NCBI RefSeq assembly: GCF_026686735.1
Contig: NZ_CP113432.1
Location: 5,383,001 to 5,447,000, forward strand
Reading direction: 5' to 3'
Origin: Pseudomonas triclosanedens
GTDB taxonomy: Bacteria > Pseudomonadota > Gammaproteobacteria > Pseudomonadales > Pseudomonadaceae
DNA: 64,000 nt
In this document: piece after piece, positions 8,652-18,304 of the stretch
Position numbering within the stretch: the first letter of the stretch is position 1
How the letters are laid out: each line of letters starts with the position of its first letter
Notes under the pieces: model-generated
Seen by the model: the letters and a program-made list of their open reading frames with translations, nothing else
What the model was told of the DNA's origin: nothing
Database searches by the model: none
Position numbers and translations under genes: made by a program

Positions 8652-8667
8652 CGGCACGGCTATTGCT
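8652..8667 (+). promoter_or_regulatory. sigma-54 promoter of the ureDAB-C operon
   Basis: CGGCACG-GCTA-TTGCT keeps GG-N10-GC and differs from consensus only at the first base. It ends 33 bases before the ureD start codon, so the leader is short. Together with the site at 8507 it predicts NtrC-dependent urease expression. Confidence 0.7.
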
Positions 8668-8700
8668 CTGTCGTGTGCATCCTTTGCCTCGACACCGTCC

Positions 8701-9534
8701 ATGAACGCACTGGCTCCTCTCTTCCACCCCGCCTGGCACGCCGAGCTGGAACTGGCCTATGCCCGCGCCGGCCAGAGCACGCGGCCGATTACGCGGCGCC
8801 ACCTCGGCCCGCTGCGGGTACAGAAGCACCTGTATGCGGAAGGCCCGGAAGTCTGCCAGCACATCGTGGTACACCCGCCCGGCGGCATCGCCGGAGGAGA
8901 TACGCTGCAACTGCGCATACACGCCGATACCGACAGTTGGGCACAGCTCACCAGCCCCGGCGCGGCGAAATGGTATTGCGCGGCGAGCGCGGCACGGCAG
9001 GACTTGTCGATCACCGTTGCACCCGGCGCCACGCTGGAATGGCTGCCCCAGGAAACCATTGTGTTCTCCGGCGCCCAGGCAGAACTGAGCACACGCATCG
9101 ACCTCGCGGAAGATGCCCGGCTGTTCTACTGGGACATCGTCGCCCTCGGCCGCCCGGCCAGCGCCGAGCGCTTCGACGATGGCCATTTCGCCGCCGCCCT
9201 GGACATCCGCCTCGACGGCCGCCGCTTGTGGCACGAGCGTCAGCGAGTGATCGGTGGCGACGGCCTGCTCGACTCGCCCATCGGCCTCGCCGGCCATCCG
9301 GTGATGGCTACGCTCATCGCCAGCGGACAGATCGACGCCGCGTTACTGGAAGAATGCCGCGCATTGTCATGCCGCGGACGCGGCAATCTCACCCAACTGC
9401 CCGGCCTGGTGGTCGCCCGCTGCCTCGCCGACGAGGCACTGGATGCCCGCGCCTGGCTCGTCGAACTCTGGCGCCGGCTGCGGCCCGCGCTGCTCGGCCG
9501 CGAGGCCGTTCCTCCCCGAATCTGGAGCACCTGA
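8701..9534 (+). CDS. ureD: urease accessory protein UreD
   Basis: A 277-residue scaffold protein of urease maturation. The typical N-terminal sequence [16 protein letters not shown] and the PPGGIAGGD motif are present. UreD forms the UreDFG complex that opens apo-urease for lysine carbamylation and nickel delivery. The ATG at 8701 gives the family length; upstream in-frame codons run through the promoter at 8652 and are not part of the gene. It is followed closely by ureA. Confidence 0.93.
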   Translation: MNALAPLFHPAWHAELELAYARAGQSTRPITRRHLGPLRVQKHLYAEGPEVCQHIVVHPPGGIAGGDTLQLRIHADTDSWAQLTSPGAAKWYCAASAARQDLSITVAPGATLEWLPQETIVFSGAQAELSTRIDLAEDARLFYWDIVALGRPASAERFDDGHFAAALDIRLDGRRLWHERQRVIGGDGLLDSPIGLAGHPVMATLIASGQIDAALLEECRALSCRGRGNLTQLPGLVVARCLADEALDARAWLVELWRRLRPALLGREAVPPRIWST

Positions 9535-9551
9535 AATGGAGGCCAACTGAA

Positions 9552-9854
9552 ATGGACCTGACCCCTCGCGAGAAGGACAAGATGCTGATCTTCACCGCCG
9601 GCCTGGTCGCCGAGCGCCGCCTCGCCCGTGGCCTGCAACTGAATTACCCGGAAGCCGTGGCGCTGATTTCCGCCGCCCTGCTCGAAGGTGCGCGCGACGG
9701 CCAGACGGTCGCCGAACTGATGCACTACGGCACCACGCTGCTGCGCCGCGAACAGGTGATGGAAGGCGTGCCGGAGATGATCCCGGAGATCCAGGTGGAA
9801 GCAACCTTCCCCGATGGAACCAAGCTGGTCACCGTGCACCAGCCCATCGCCTGA
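9552..9854 (+). CDS. ureA: urease gamma subunit
   Basis: A 100-residue gamma subunit of urease, standard length. It begins [20 protein letters not shown] and contains [10 protein letters not shown] and the [18 protein letters not shown] region found in essentially all UreA proteins. It assembles with UreB and UreC in the cytoplasm. It is 17 bases after ureD, and is separated from ureB by an acetyltransferase gene. Confidence 0.96.
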   Translation: MDLTPREKDKMLIFTAGLVAERRLARGLQLNYPEAVALISAALLEGARDGQTVAELMHYGTTLLRREQVMEGVPEMIPEIQVEATFPDGTKLVTVHQPIA

Positions 9855-9929
9855 TCGCATGCCCGGCACCCCGCGCGCGCACTATGCTCGCCAGGGGCCC
9901 TGGGCGACTTCCGACACAGAGGAACAGAC

Positions 9930-10436
9930 ATGCACATCCGCGACGCCAGCCAAGCCGACCTCGGCAGCCTGCGCGATATCTACAACGACGCTGTGCTCAA
10001 CACCACCGCCATCTGGAACGACACCGCCATCGACCTGGAGAACCGCCGCGCCTGGCTCGAACTGCGCGCGCAGCAGGGCTTTCCGGTACTGGTGGCCGAA
10101 GATGCAGGCGAAGTGGTCGGCTATTCGAGCTACGGCCCGTGGCGCGCCTTCGACGGCTTTCGCGGGACGGTCGAGCACTCCGTCTATGTGCGCGCCGACC
10201 AGCGCGGCAAGGGCCTTGGCCCGCTGCTGATGCAGGCCCTGATCGAGCGTGCCCGGACTCAGGGCCTGCACGTGATGGTGGCCGCCATCGAGAGCGGCAA
10301 CGCGGCGTCTATCCGCCTGCACGAACGCCTGGGCTTCATCACCACCGGGCAAATGCCACAGGTCGGGCAGAAGTTCGGCCGCTGGCTGGACCTGACTTTC
10401 ATGCAGTTGATCCTCGACCACAGGAGCGCCCCATGA
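9930..10436 (+). CDS. GNAT acetyltransferase of the phosphinothricin / methionine sulfoximine class
   Basis: A 168-residue GNAT protein. [20 protein letters not shown], the [14 protein letters not shown] strand and [11 protein letters not shown] acetyl-CoA loop are typical of Pat/MddA-like enzymes that N-acetylate methionine sulfoximine, methionine sulfone or phosphinothricin. P. aeruginosa has such an enzyme at the same place inside the urease operon (PA4866, as I recall). Its stop overlaps the ureB start (ATGA), so it is translationally coupled to urease. Glutamine-synthetase inhibitors are its likely substrates, which fits a nitrogen regulon. Confidence 0.88.
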   Translation: MHIRDASQADLGSLRDIYNDAVLNTTAIWNDTAIDLENRRAWLELRAQQGFPVLVAEDAGEVVGYSSYGPWRAFDGFRGTVEHSVYVRADQRGKGLGPLLMQALIERARTQGLHVMVAAIESGNAASIRLHERLGFITTGQMPQVGQKFGRWLDLTFMQLILDHRSAP

Positions 10437-10738
10437 TCCCCGGCGAATACGACATCCAGCCTGGCAAGATCGAGCTCAACGCCAACCGCCGCACGCTCAC
10501 CCTGACGGTGGCCAACAGCGGCGACCGGCCGATCCAGGTCGGCTCGCACTACCACTTCTTCGAGACCAACGACGCGCTGCGCTTCGACCGCGACGCCGCG
10601 CGCGGCATGCGCCTGAACATCCCGGCAGGTACCGCGGTGCGCTTCGAGCCGGGGCAGAGCCGCGAGGTGGAACTGGTGGAGCTGGCTGGTGAGCGGCGGG
10701 TATTCGGATTCGCCGGACGGGTGATGGGCAGCCTCTGA
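10433..10738 (+). CDS. ureB: urease beta subunit
   Basis: A 101-residue beta subunit. It begins MIPGEYDI and contains [17 protein letters not shown] and [16 protein letters not shown], all conserved in UreB. Start codon overlaps the stop of the preceding acetyltransferase. Structural subunit of the UreABC trimer. Confidence 0.96.
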   Translation: MIPGEYDIQPGKIELNANRRTLTLTVANSGDRPIQVGSHYHFFETNDALRFDRDAARGMRLNIPAGTAVRFEPGQSREVELVELAGERRVFGFAGRVMGSL

Positions 10739-10770
10739 GCGCCCGCAGAAAAACAGCCAAGGAGAGCTGG

Positions 10771-12471
<1,701 letters not shown>

Positions 12472-12479
12472 GCCCGCAA

Positions 12480-12507
12480 CTGGGCCGGCGCGCAATGCCC
12501 GGCCCAG
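12480..12507 (+). terminator. hairpin after ureC
   Basis: CTGGGCCGG and CCGGCCCAG form a 9-bp GC stem just after the ureC stop. No T-run follows, so it may be an mRNA-stabilising hairpin or a weak terminator. Confidence 0.4.
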
Positions 12508-12563
12508 ATATCTCATTGACTTAAATCATCTTTTCCCTCGTTCCAAGTCTCGAATTCGTTCGA

Positions 12564-12579
12564 TTAAGACACGTCTTAT
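12564..12579. promoter_or_regulatory. GacA-box-like palindrome in the 355-bp gap upstream of the autotransporter
   Basis: TTAAG-ACACGT-CTTAT is a perfect TAAG-N6-CTTA palindrome. It resembles the core of the GacA box (TGTAAG-N6-CTTACA) and lies 250 bp before the autotransporter start. The remaining bases between 12508 and 12827 hold no open frame with a good start. Regulation by GacA or another NarL-type protein is a guess. Confidence 0.35.
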
Positions 12580-12827
12580 TCGGCTAGCTGAACCGCAGCT
12601 GAACAATGATCCCACTGATCCAGCACGCCCCTCGCAGCAGCGGATCGGGCGCGGCTCGGACGCTCTCAGCCGCGCCATCCCACAGCCTGATCCATCAGGC
12701 GCCATCACCCAGCGCAAGCGGGAACCGACTCGGAAGCCAGCTCTTCCGATCATCAGCCAAGAACGGCTCCAGGCGCTGGGAACACCGCCCCGCATCGCTT
12801 TGCAGCGGCGGAGGCAAGGAGGTTGCA

Positions 12828-15419
12828 ATGCGCTTCAAGAAAACTCTGTTGGCCGCCCATATCGCCTTGGCCGCCAGTATGCTCGCCCATTCGGGCGGCG
12901 CGGCGGCGATGGGCAGTTGCTCGGTCAACGGCACGACACTCAACTGCTCGACCAGTCTCTACTGGGCCCCCAGCGATCCATCGGCATTCGATAAAATCGT
13001 CATCGACACCACCGGCGAGGACCAATCGTTCACGCCGACCGGCTTCGGCATCTACGGCAACAGCTCGAAGTACACCCTCAAGGACGTGTCGATCACCACC
13101 GCGTCCGGCAAGTCGGACGCCATCCAGGCCAATAACGGCGCCAGCAAGATCACCATCGAGAAGCTGTACATCCTCACCAAGGGCAGCTCCGCCGACGGCA
13201 TCAACGTGACCGAGAACGCGCAGAACTCGGAAGTGCGGGTCGGCGATGGCGCGATCATCATCGCCGAAGGTTCCGGCATGGGCGTGCGCGCCAATACCTC
13301 CAAGAACGGCGGCACGAACATCATCGAACTGGGCAAGGGCGCACAGATCACCACCAACGGCTATGGCAGCAACGCGCTGGATGGCACGGGCTACGCGGTC
13401 TATGCCGGGAACCGTTCGCTGAGCTCCAGCACTTACTGGGGCAACGCCGAAGTGATCCTCGGTGATGGCAGTACCATCATCTCCAAGGGCAGCGCCGCGC
13501 ATGCGGTCTATGCGAACCGTGGCGGCGTGATCCGTCTTGGCGACACCAGCATCACAACCGAGCAGGCCAACGCCTACGGCATCTATGCCCAGACCGCCGC
13601 GGACAAGAACGGCGACCGTGGCGGCCAGGTGCACCTGCTGGGCGACACCAGCGTCACCGTGACCGATGGCAACCGCGCGCTCTACGCGTCCGGGGACGAC
13701 TCCTTCATCATGTCCGACACTGCCTCCGTGTATCACCTGGACAGCAGTGCGAACACGGACCTTCAGAATCGCAAGGGCATGTCCCTGTACGCTGACAAGT
13801 CCGGCGTCATCGACCTCAAGATGGCCGCCGGTTCTTACCTCAACGGCACGACCAGCACCGCCACCGACGGCGTAATCAACCTGGCGATGGATGGCGCGAG
13901 CAGCCAGTGGCTCATGACCGGCAACTCAAACCTGACCAACCTGAACCTCACCGACAGCGCGCAACTGATCTACGACCGCCACGACGAACACGGCACCTAC
14001 ACCTACAAGACCCTGAAGGTGGACGGCGATTTCACCGGCGGCGGCCATCTGGTGATGAACACCTACCTGGGCTACGACGACTCCGAAACCGACCGACTGG
14101 AAATCGCCGGCAGCACCTCGGGCGAAACCCGCGTCACCGTGAACAACACCACCGGGCCGGGCGAAGAGACCCTGGAAGGCATCCAGATGATCACCGTCGG
14201 CGGCACCTCGGCGGGCACGTTCAAGTCCGACCGGGTGACCGAAGGTGGCTACGAATACGTACTGCGTCGCGGCGGCAGCTTCGTCGGCTCCAACGGCGCG
14301 GACAGCGACTGGTACCTTACCTCCTACAAGCCGACCGATCCTGACCCGGACCCCGTCGACCCGCCCGGCCCGAATCCAGAGGATCCCGATCCGATCGATC
14401 CGGGCCCGACAGATCCGGTTCCGGTACCGCCGAAGCCGAGCGACCGCGACCGTGTGCGCCAGCCCGAGGGTGGCAGCTACACCGCCAACATGGCGGCAGC
14501 CAACACCATGTTCCTGCACCGCCTGCATGACCGCACCGGCAACCTGACCTACATGGACCCGGACACCGGCAAGGAAGTCACCTCCATGCTGTGGATGCGC
14601 AACGTCGACGGTTCCACCCGCTGGGAAGACAGCACCGGGCAACTGAAGACCGAGTCCAACCGCTACGTCGTGCAATTGGGCAGCGACCTCTACCGCAAGG
14701 AAACCGACAACGGGGACTGGGTGTTCGGCGTGATGGCCGGCTATGCCAACGGCAACTCCACCACCAAGTCGCGCATCACCGGCTACCGCTCCCGCGGCGA
14801 GATCGACGGCTACAGCCTGGGCGTCTACGGCACCTGGTACGAGAACAAGGATGACGAGAACGGCGCGTACGTCGACAGTTGGGTTCTCTACAACGACTTC
14901 GACGCCGACGTGAAAGGCGACCAGTTGGCCAAGGAAAGCTACGACCTCAAGGGCATCACCGCCTCGGTCGAAGCCGGCAAGACCTTCGAAGTGGCGAAGA
15001 CCCAGAGCGCCAGCTACTACGTGCAGCCGCAGGCGCAGGTGGTGTACATGGGCGTGAAGGCCGACAGCCATCGCGAAACCAACGGCACCAGGGTCACCGG
15101 CAAGGGCGACGGCAACATCATGACCCGCCTGGGCGCCCGCGCCGCGGTGCGCAGCAATGAAGCCGGCGGCTTCGCCAACACCTATGGCGTGGAGCCTTAC
15201 GTGGAAACCAACTGGATCCACAACTCCAAGGACTTCGGCGCGAAGATGGGCAGCACCAGGTTCGAGATGGACGGAGCCAGCGACATCTTCGAAGTGAAGC
15301 TCGGCGCCACCAGCAAGGTGAACAGCCGGGTCAACGTCTGGGGTGAAGTCGGCAAACAGTACGGCGACAACGGCTACCGCGACCAGGCGGTTACGCTGGG
15401 TCTGAAAGTCAACTTCTGA
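12828..15419 (+). CDS. autotransporter (type Va) with beta-helical passenger
   Basis: An 863-residue autotransporter. Residues 1-27 are a signal peptide ending in GGAAA. Residues ~30-490 form a Gly/Asn/Thr-rich passenger with short repeating strands (GDGSTIISKG, LGDTSVTVTDG) typical of a pectin-lyase-like beta-helix. Residues ~500-540 are a Pro-Asp-rich linker. Residues ~560-863 form the 12-strand outer-membrane barrel, ending VTLGLKVNF with the terminal Phe. ATG 12828 follows AAGGAGG by 5 bases. No protease triad or RGD is obvious, so adhesion or aggregation is the most likely role. It stands alone, with its own terminator. Confidence 0.9.
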   Translation: MRFKKTLLAAHIALAASMLAHSGGAAAMGSCSVNGTTLNCSTSLYWAPSDPSAFDKIVIDTTGEDQSFTPTGFGIYGNSSKYTLKDVSITTASGKSDAIQANNGASKITIEKLYILTKGSSADGINVTENAQNSEVRVGDGAIIIAEGSGMGVRANTSKNGGTNIIELGKGAQITTNGYGSNALDGTGYAVYAGNRSLSSSTYWGNAEVILGDGSTIISKGSAAHAVYANRGGVIRLGDTSITTEQANAYGIYAQTAADKNGDRGGQVHLLGDTSVTVTDGNRALYASGDDSFIMSDTASVYHLDSSANTDLQNRKGMSLYADKSGVIDLKMAAGSYLNGTTSTATDGVINLAMDGASSQWLMTGNSNLTNLNLTDSAQLIYDRHDEHGTYTYKTLKVDGDFTGGGHLVMNTYLGYDDSETDRLEIAGSTSGETRVTVNNTTGPGEETLEGIQMITVGGTSAGTFKSDRVTEGGYEYVLRRGGSFVGSNGADSDWYLTSYKPTDPDPDPVDPPGPNPEDPDPIDPGPTDPVPVPPKPSDRDRVRQPEGGSYTANMAAANTMFLHRLHDRTGNLTYMDPDTGKEVTSMLWMRNVDGSTRWEDSTGQLKTESNRYVVQLGSDLYRKETDNGDWVFGVMAGYANGNSTTKSRITGYRSRGEIDGYSLGVYGTWYENKDDENGAYVDSWVLYNDFDADVKGDQLAKESYDLKGITASVEAGKTFEVAKTQSASYYVQPQAQVVYMGVKADSHRETNGTRVTGKGDGNIMTRLGARAAVRSNEAGGFANTYGVEPYVETNWIHNSKDFGAKMGSTRFEMDGASDIFEVKLGATSKVNSRVNVWGEVGKQYGDNGYRDQAVTLGLKVNF

Positions 15420-15432
15420 CACCGCAATGACG

Positions 15433-15464
15433 AAGCCGCCGCGAATTGATCGCGGCGGCTTTTT
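15433..15464 (+). terminator. Rho-independent terminator of the autotransporter gene
   Basis: A 12-bp stem AAGCCGCCGCGA / TCGCGGCGGCTT with a 5-base loop, followed by TTTT. It lies 13 bases after the stop codon. Confidence 0.9.
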
Positions 15465-15698
15465 GTATCTGACAGGCACCCGCCCTGGCTTACTTCGAAT
15501 ACTTCTCCATAATCCGACAACCGCCCGCGAATGCCAGCCGATTCCGCCCCCCAACCAGCACCATTCCTACATCCAGATTGAGCCCCCCTCGCTACATTGC
15601 GCAGCGCCGGAACCACCGCGAATTCCGTCGCTTACCGAGCGAATTCCTCGACTCTCGATTGCGGGGCGCGGCCCGCAACCCAATACAGGTTTCAATTC

Positions 15699-16049
15699 AT
15701 GGAATGGTATTTGAAGTGCTTGAAACAGCACTATTTCGACTTCAACGGCCGGGCGCGCCGCAAGGAGTACTGGATGTACACCCTGGTCAACGCGTTGATC
15801 AGCCTGGCGATTATCATGATGCTCGGCGCGATCGCCCCGAAGCTGATTCCCGTCGTCTACATCTACACGCTGGCCGTCCTCATGCCGAGCCTGGGAGTGG
15901 GAGTTCGCCGCCTGCACGATATCGGCAAGAGCGGCTGGTTCTTCCTGATCGCGCTTGTGCCGCTGGCAAATTTCTACCTGCTTTATCTGTTATGCTTGGA
16001 TAGCGAGAGCGGCGCCAACGCTTACGGAGAGAGCCCGAAGCAGGCCTGA
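15699..16049 (+). CDS. DUF805 family membrane protein
   Basis: A 116-residue protein with the DUF805 pattern: an N-terminal YLKCLKQHYFDFNGRARRKEYW segment, about three membrane helices, and GVGVRRLHDIGKSGWFFL near the C-terminus. These YhaH-type inner-membrane proteins have no settled function. The ATG at 15699 is chosen because the family starts directly at this motif; upstream in-frame sequence is not protein-like. Confidence 0.88.
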   Translation: MEWYLKCLKQHYFDFNGRARRKEYWMYTLVNALISLAIIMMLGAIAPKLIPVVYIYTLAVLMPSLGVGVRRLHDIGKSGWFFLIALVPLANFYLLYLLCLDSESGANAYGESPKQA

Positions 16050-16064
16050 TGGCGGGAAACGGAA

Positions 16065-16084
16065 ACGGCGCCGGAAGGCGCCGT
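16065..16084. terminator. GGAA-tetraloop hairpin between convergent genes
   Basis: ACGGCGCC-GGAA-GGCGCCGT forms an 8-bp stem between the convergent DUF805 and DksA-like genes. It has no T-run, so terminator function is tentative. Confidence 0.4.
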
Positions 16085-16108
16085 ACTGATGCGTGTCGCC
16101 AGCATTGC

Positions 16109-16375
16109 TCAGCGCAACTGGCTGTCCTTGCTGCCCCGGCGGTTGTAGCCGGCATAGGCTGCCTGCTCCTTGTCATGCTCGGCCTGGCAGTTCACGCACA
16201 GGCGCACGCCGGGAATGGCCTTGCGCCGCGCCTCGGGAATCGGCGCATCGCACTCTTCGCAGCGGGCCAGGCTCTCACCCTTGGGCAACTGGCTGCGCGC
16301 CCGCGCGATGGCATCCTCGACGGTGCTGTCGATCTGTTCCTGAACCGCTCCGTCGTTCGCCCAACCGCTGGCCAT
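16109..16375 (-). CDS. DksA/TraR-type C4 zinc-finger protein
   Basis: An 88-residue protein with the short DksA/TraR (YbiI-like) layout: an N-terminal helix (EQIDSTVEDAIARAR) and a four-cysteine zinc finger, CEECDAP and later CVNCQ. It lacks the long coiled coil of true DksA, so action in the RNA polymerase secondary channel is possible but unproven. ATG at 16375 is preceded by AGGAGGTC; an in-frame upstream extension is not protein-like. Confidence 0.85.
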   Translation of the reverse strand: MASGWANDGAVQEQIDSTVEDAIARARSQLPKGESLARCEECDAPIPEARRKAIPGVRLCVNCQAEHDKEQAAYAGYNRRGSKDSQLR

Positions 16376-16564
16376 GACGACCTCCTGCCGAATGCTTGTG
16401 ACTCCCTGGAAGATATGGAGGACACGGGCCCCGAATGCAAGCACGGTCTGACGACGTACGAGCCGATCACCGCAAAGGGTGCGCATAAATTCCGAATCGT
16501 CTGACTTCAATATCGACGATCAACATCGAGAATGGCGGGGAAACTTCTTGCCCAGGAAAACTCC

Positions 16565-17218
16565 ATGCGCTTCGCCTCTTTGATTTTCGCCGGTCTCCTG
16601 GCCTCCAGCCTGCTGCCGACCGTCGTCAACGCCGAAACCGCCAACCCCCAGCTACAGGACATCGAACGCTACCTGCTGCTCTACAGCGCAACCGGCGACG
16701 AACGCTTCCTGCAACGCCTGGACAAGCTGGGCGCGGCATTCGAAAAGAACCTGGATGCGCAGAAGAACTCCACAGTCCTGAAAGACATGTGGCATCTCTA
16801 TCAGCAAGCGCTGGAGCAAGTGCGTGCCGCCTACTCGCAGCACGGCGTGGACCTGAAGACCGCGGTGGCGCAAACCGCCGAGGTGGCGGGCCTGTTCGAC
16901 AAATTCATCGTTGCCGACGAAGGCGCACCAGTGGCTCCGAGCCTCGCCGACGATCTGCGCGCACTGGCACTGCTGGAAGCACGGCAGGCCAACAACAAGC
17001 TGCGGGGTGGTGGCTACGCGGAAGATGTCGAGCGCATCGCGCAGTTGCAGGCGAACGTGGAGAAGCGGTACACCGCCCTGCCCGCCGGAGAGTCTCGCGA
17101 TACGTTGCTGTCGCGCTGGTCGTACCTGCGCAAGTCAGAGCGCCCGGATGGGGCCACCCTGCTCTATCCCTTCAACGCGCAGATCGAATACCTGCTGGAG
17201 CACCTGCCCCAGGGCTGA
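16565..17218 (+). CDS. secreted/periplasmic helical protein of unknown function
   Basis: A 217-residue protein with a clear signal peptide (residues ~1-22, MRFASLIFAGLLASSLLP, cleavage near VNA-ET). The mature part is mostly alpha-helical with repeated charged heptads, and has no recognisable catalytic motif. I do not recognise a named family. It converges with the oxaloacetate decarboxylase gene 15 bases further on. Confidence 0.75.
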   Translation: MRFASLIFAGLLASSLLPTVVNAETANPQLQDIERYLLLYSATGDERFLQRLDKLGAAFEKNLDAQKNSTVLKDMWHLYQQALEQVRAAYSQHGVDLKTAVAQTAEVAGLFDKFIVADEGAPVAPSLADDLRALALLEARQANNKLRGGGYAEDVERIAQLQANVEKRYTALPAGESRDTLLSRWSYLRKSERPDGATLLYPFNAQIEYLLEHLPQG

Positions 17219-17233
17219 TGCCCGGCAGCGACA

Positions 17234-18097
17234 CTACTCTTTGACTTCCATGTATTCCCGCGCCCAGATCTGATACTCCTCGGGCAGGGTGTACTTCTTC
17301 GCCAACTCCGACGCGGTCAGGTCTGAGGCATCGACGCCGCGTTGTTCGCGCAGGCAGTCGTAGGTTGCCTTGATCGCCGCGAAGTACGCGGCGTGGCCAT
17401 CCACCACGATGCGCACGCCCAGGCGCGCCAGGCGATGGTCGTCACGCAGTTGCGGGTTGCCGTAGGACACCAGCATCAGCGGCACGCTCAGGTGACGGGC
17501 GATCTGCTCCAGGTGGTCGAAGTCGCGGATGCCGACCATGCAGATGCCGTCGGCGCCAGCGGCCTGGTAGGCCAGGGTACGGCGGATCACATCATCCACT
17601 TCCAGCACTTCGGCGTTGGTACGGGCGATGATCGCCATTTCCTCGTCGACACGCGCCTCGATGGCCGCGCGAATCTTGCCGACACCCTCTTCCACCGTTA
17701 TCAGGTCCGTCGACTTGCGGCCGAACTGCGCGGGCAGCAGCGTATCCTCGATGGTCAGCGCAGCCACGCCGGCACGTTCGAGTTCCACCACCGTGCGCAT
17801 GGTGTTCAGCGCGTTGCCGTAGCCGTGATCGGCGTCGGCGATCACCGGCAGGCGGGCGACACGGCCGATGCGGGAGGCCTGTTCGACGAACTCGCTCAAC
17901 GTGATCAGGGCGAAATCAGGGGCGGCCAAAACTTGTAGTGAAGCTACAGAACCGCCCAGGATTCCAACCTCGAAACCCAGATCCGCGGCGATGCGCGCCG
18001 ACATCGGATCGAACACCGAAGCGGTGTGGTAGCAGGAGGAAGACGTCAGAAGGGCGCGGAAATCCTTGCGCAATTCGTGGAAGGAGGCTCTGTGCAT
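17234..18097 (-). CDS. oxaloacetate decarboxylase of the PEP mutase / isocitrate lyase superfamily
   Basis: A 287-residue TIM-barrel enzyme. [28 protein letters not shown] (metal and substrate loop), and IARTNA are conserved superfamily elements. Gene position and sequence match PA4872 of P. aeruginosa, shown to be an oxaloacetate decarboxylase (pyruvate plus CO2). ATG at 18097 gives [10 protein letters not shown]; longer extensions run into the promoter. Two copies of TGTAG-N5-CTACA lie upstream and a third lies inside the coding region at codons ~50-55, suggesting repression with looping. Confidence 0.85.
   Translation of the reverse strand: MHRASFHELRKDFRALLTSSSCYHTASVFDPMSARIAADLGFEVGILGGSVASLQVLAAPDFALITLSEFVEQASRIGRVARLPVIADADHGYGNALNTMRTVVELERAGVAALTIEDTLLPAQFGRKSTDLITVEEGVGKIRAAIEARVDEEMAIIARTNAEVLEVDDVIRRTLAYQAAGADGICMVGIRDFDHLEQIARHLSVPLMLVSYGNPQLRDDHRLARLGVRIVVDGHAAYFAAIKATYDCLREQRGVDASDLTASELAKKYTLPEEYQIWAREYMEVKE
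17934..17948. promoter_or_regulatory. intragenic operator TGTAG-N5-CTACA (copy 3)
   Basis: TGTAG-TGAAG-CTACA inside the decarboxylase coding region. Same pattern and spacer length as the two upstream copies, 222 and 246 bp away centre to centre. Confidence 0.55.
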
Positions 18098-18155
18098 GGT
18101 GGGAATCCAACTGCTTGTACGGGGTGGGAGAACGAAATCAGTGGGCAAAAACTCT

Positions 18156-18170
18156 TGTAGGAAAACTACA
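18156..18170. promoter_or_regulatory. operator TGTAG-N5-CTACA (copy 1)
   Basis: TGTAG-GAAAA-CTACA, 59 bases before the decarboxylase start codon. The pattern resembles, as I recall, the site of the KDPG-responsive regulator RccR that controls the pyruvate/oxaloacetate/glyoxylate node in Pseudomonas; the identity of the regulator is inferred. Confidence 0.6.
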
Positions 18171-18179
18171 GGAAGACAA

Positions 18180-18194
18180 TGTAGCAAAACTACA
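18180..18194. promoter_or_regulatory. operator TGTAG-N5-CTACA (copy 2)
   Basis: TGTAG-CAAAA-CTACA, 24 bp from copy 1 centre to centre. It lies in the 207-bp divergent region between the decarboxylase and the Hsp70-like gene, so it could affect both. Confidence 0.6.
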
Positions 18195-18304
18195 AGCTAC
18201 TCCCCAAGTCCTCTTTGCCACCACCGCTTCCCGACAGATACCCTGGCTTTCCACGCGCGCTCGCGTAAACTGCGCGGCCGTTTTTTCTCCGGACATCGCA
18301 CACC

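Noticed and set aside
14328..14445. CRISPR or tandem DNA repeat in the autotransporter
   Set aside because: The repetitive look comes from Pro-Asp codons of the linker; unit length and sequence are not constant.
13926..15554. 542-residue frame opposite the autotransporter
   Set aside because: Antisense to the conserved barrel; Val/Gly/Ala-rich shadow without a start signal.
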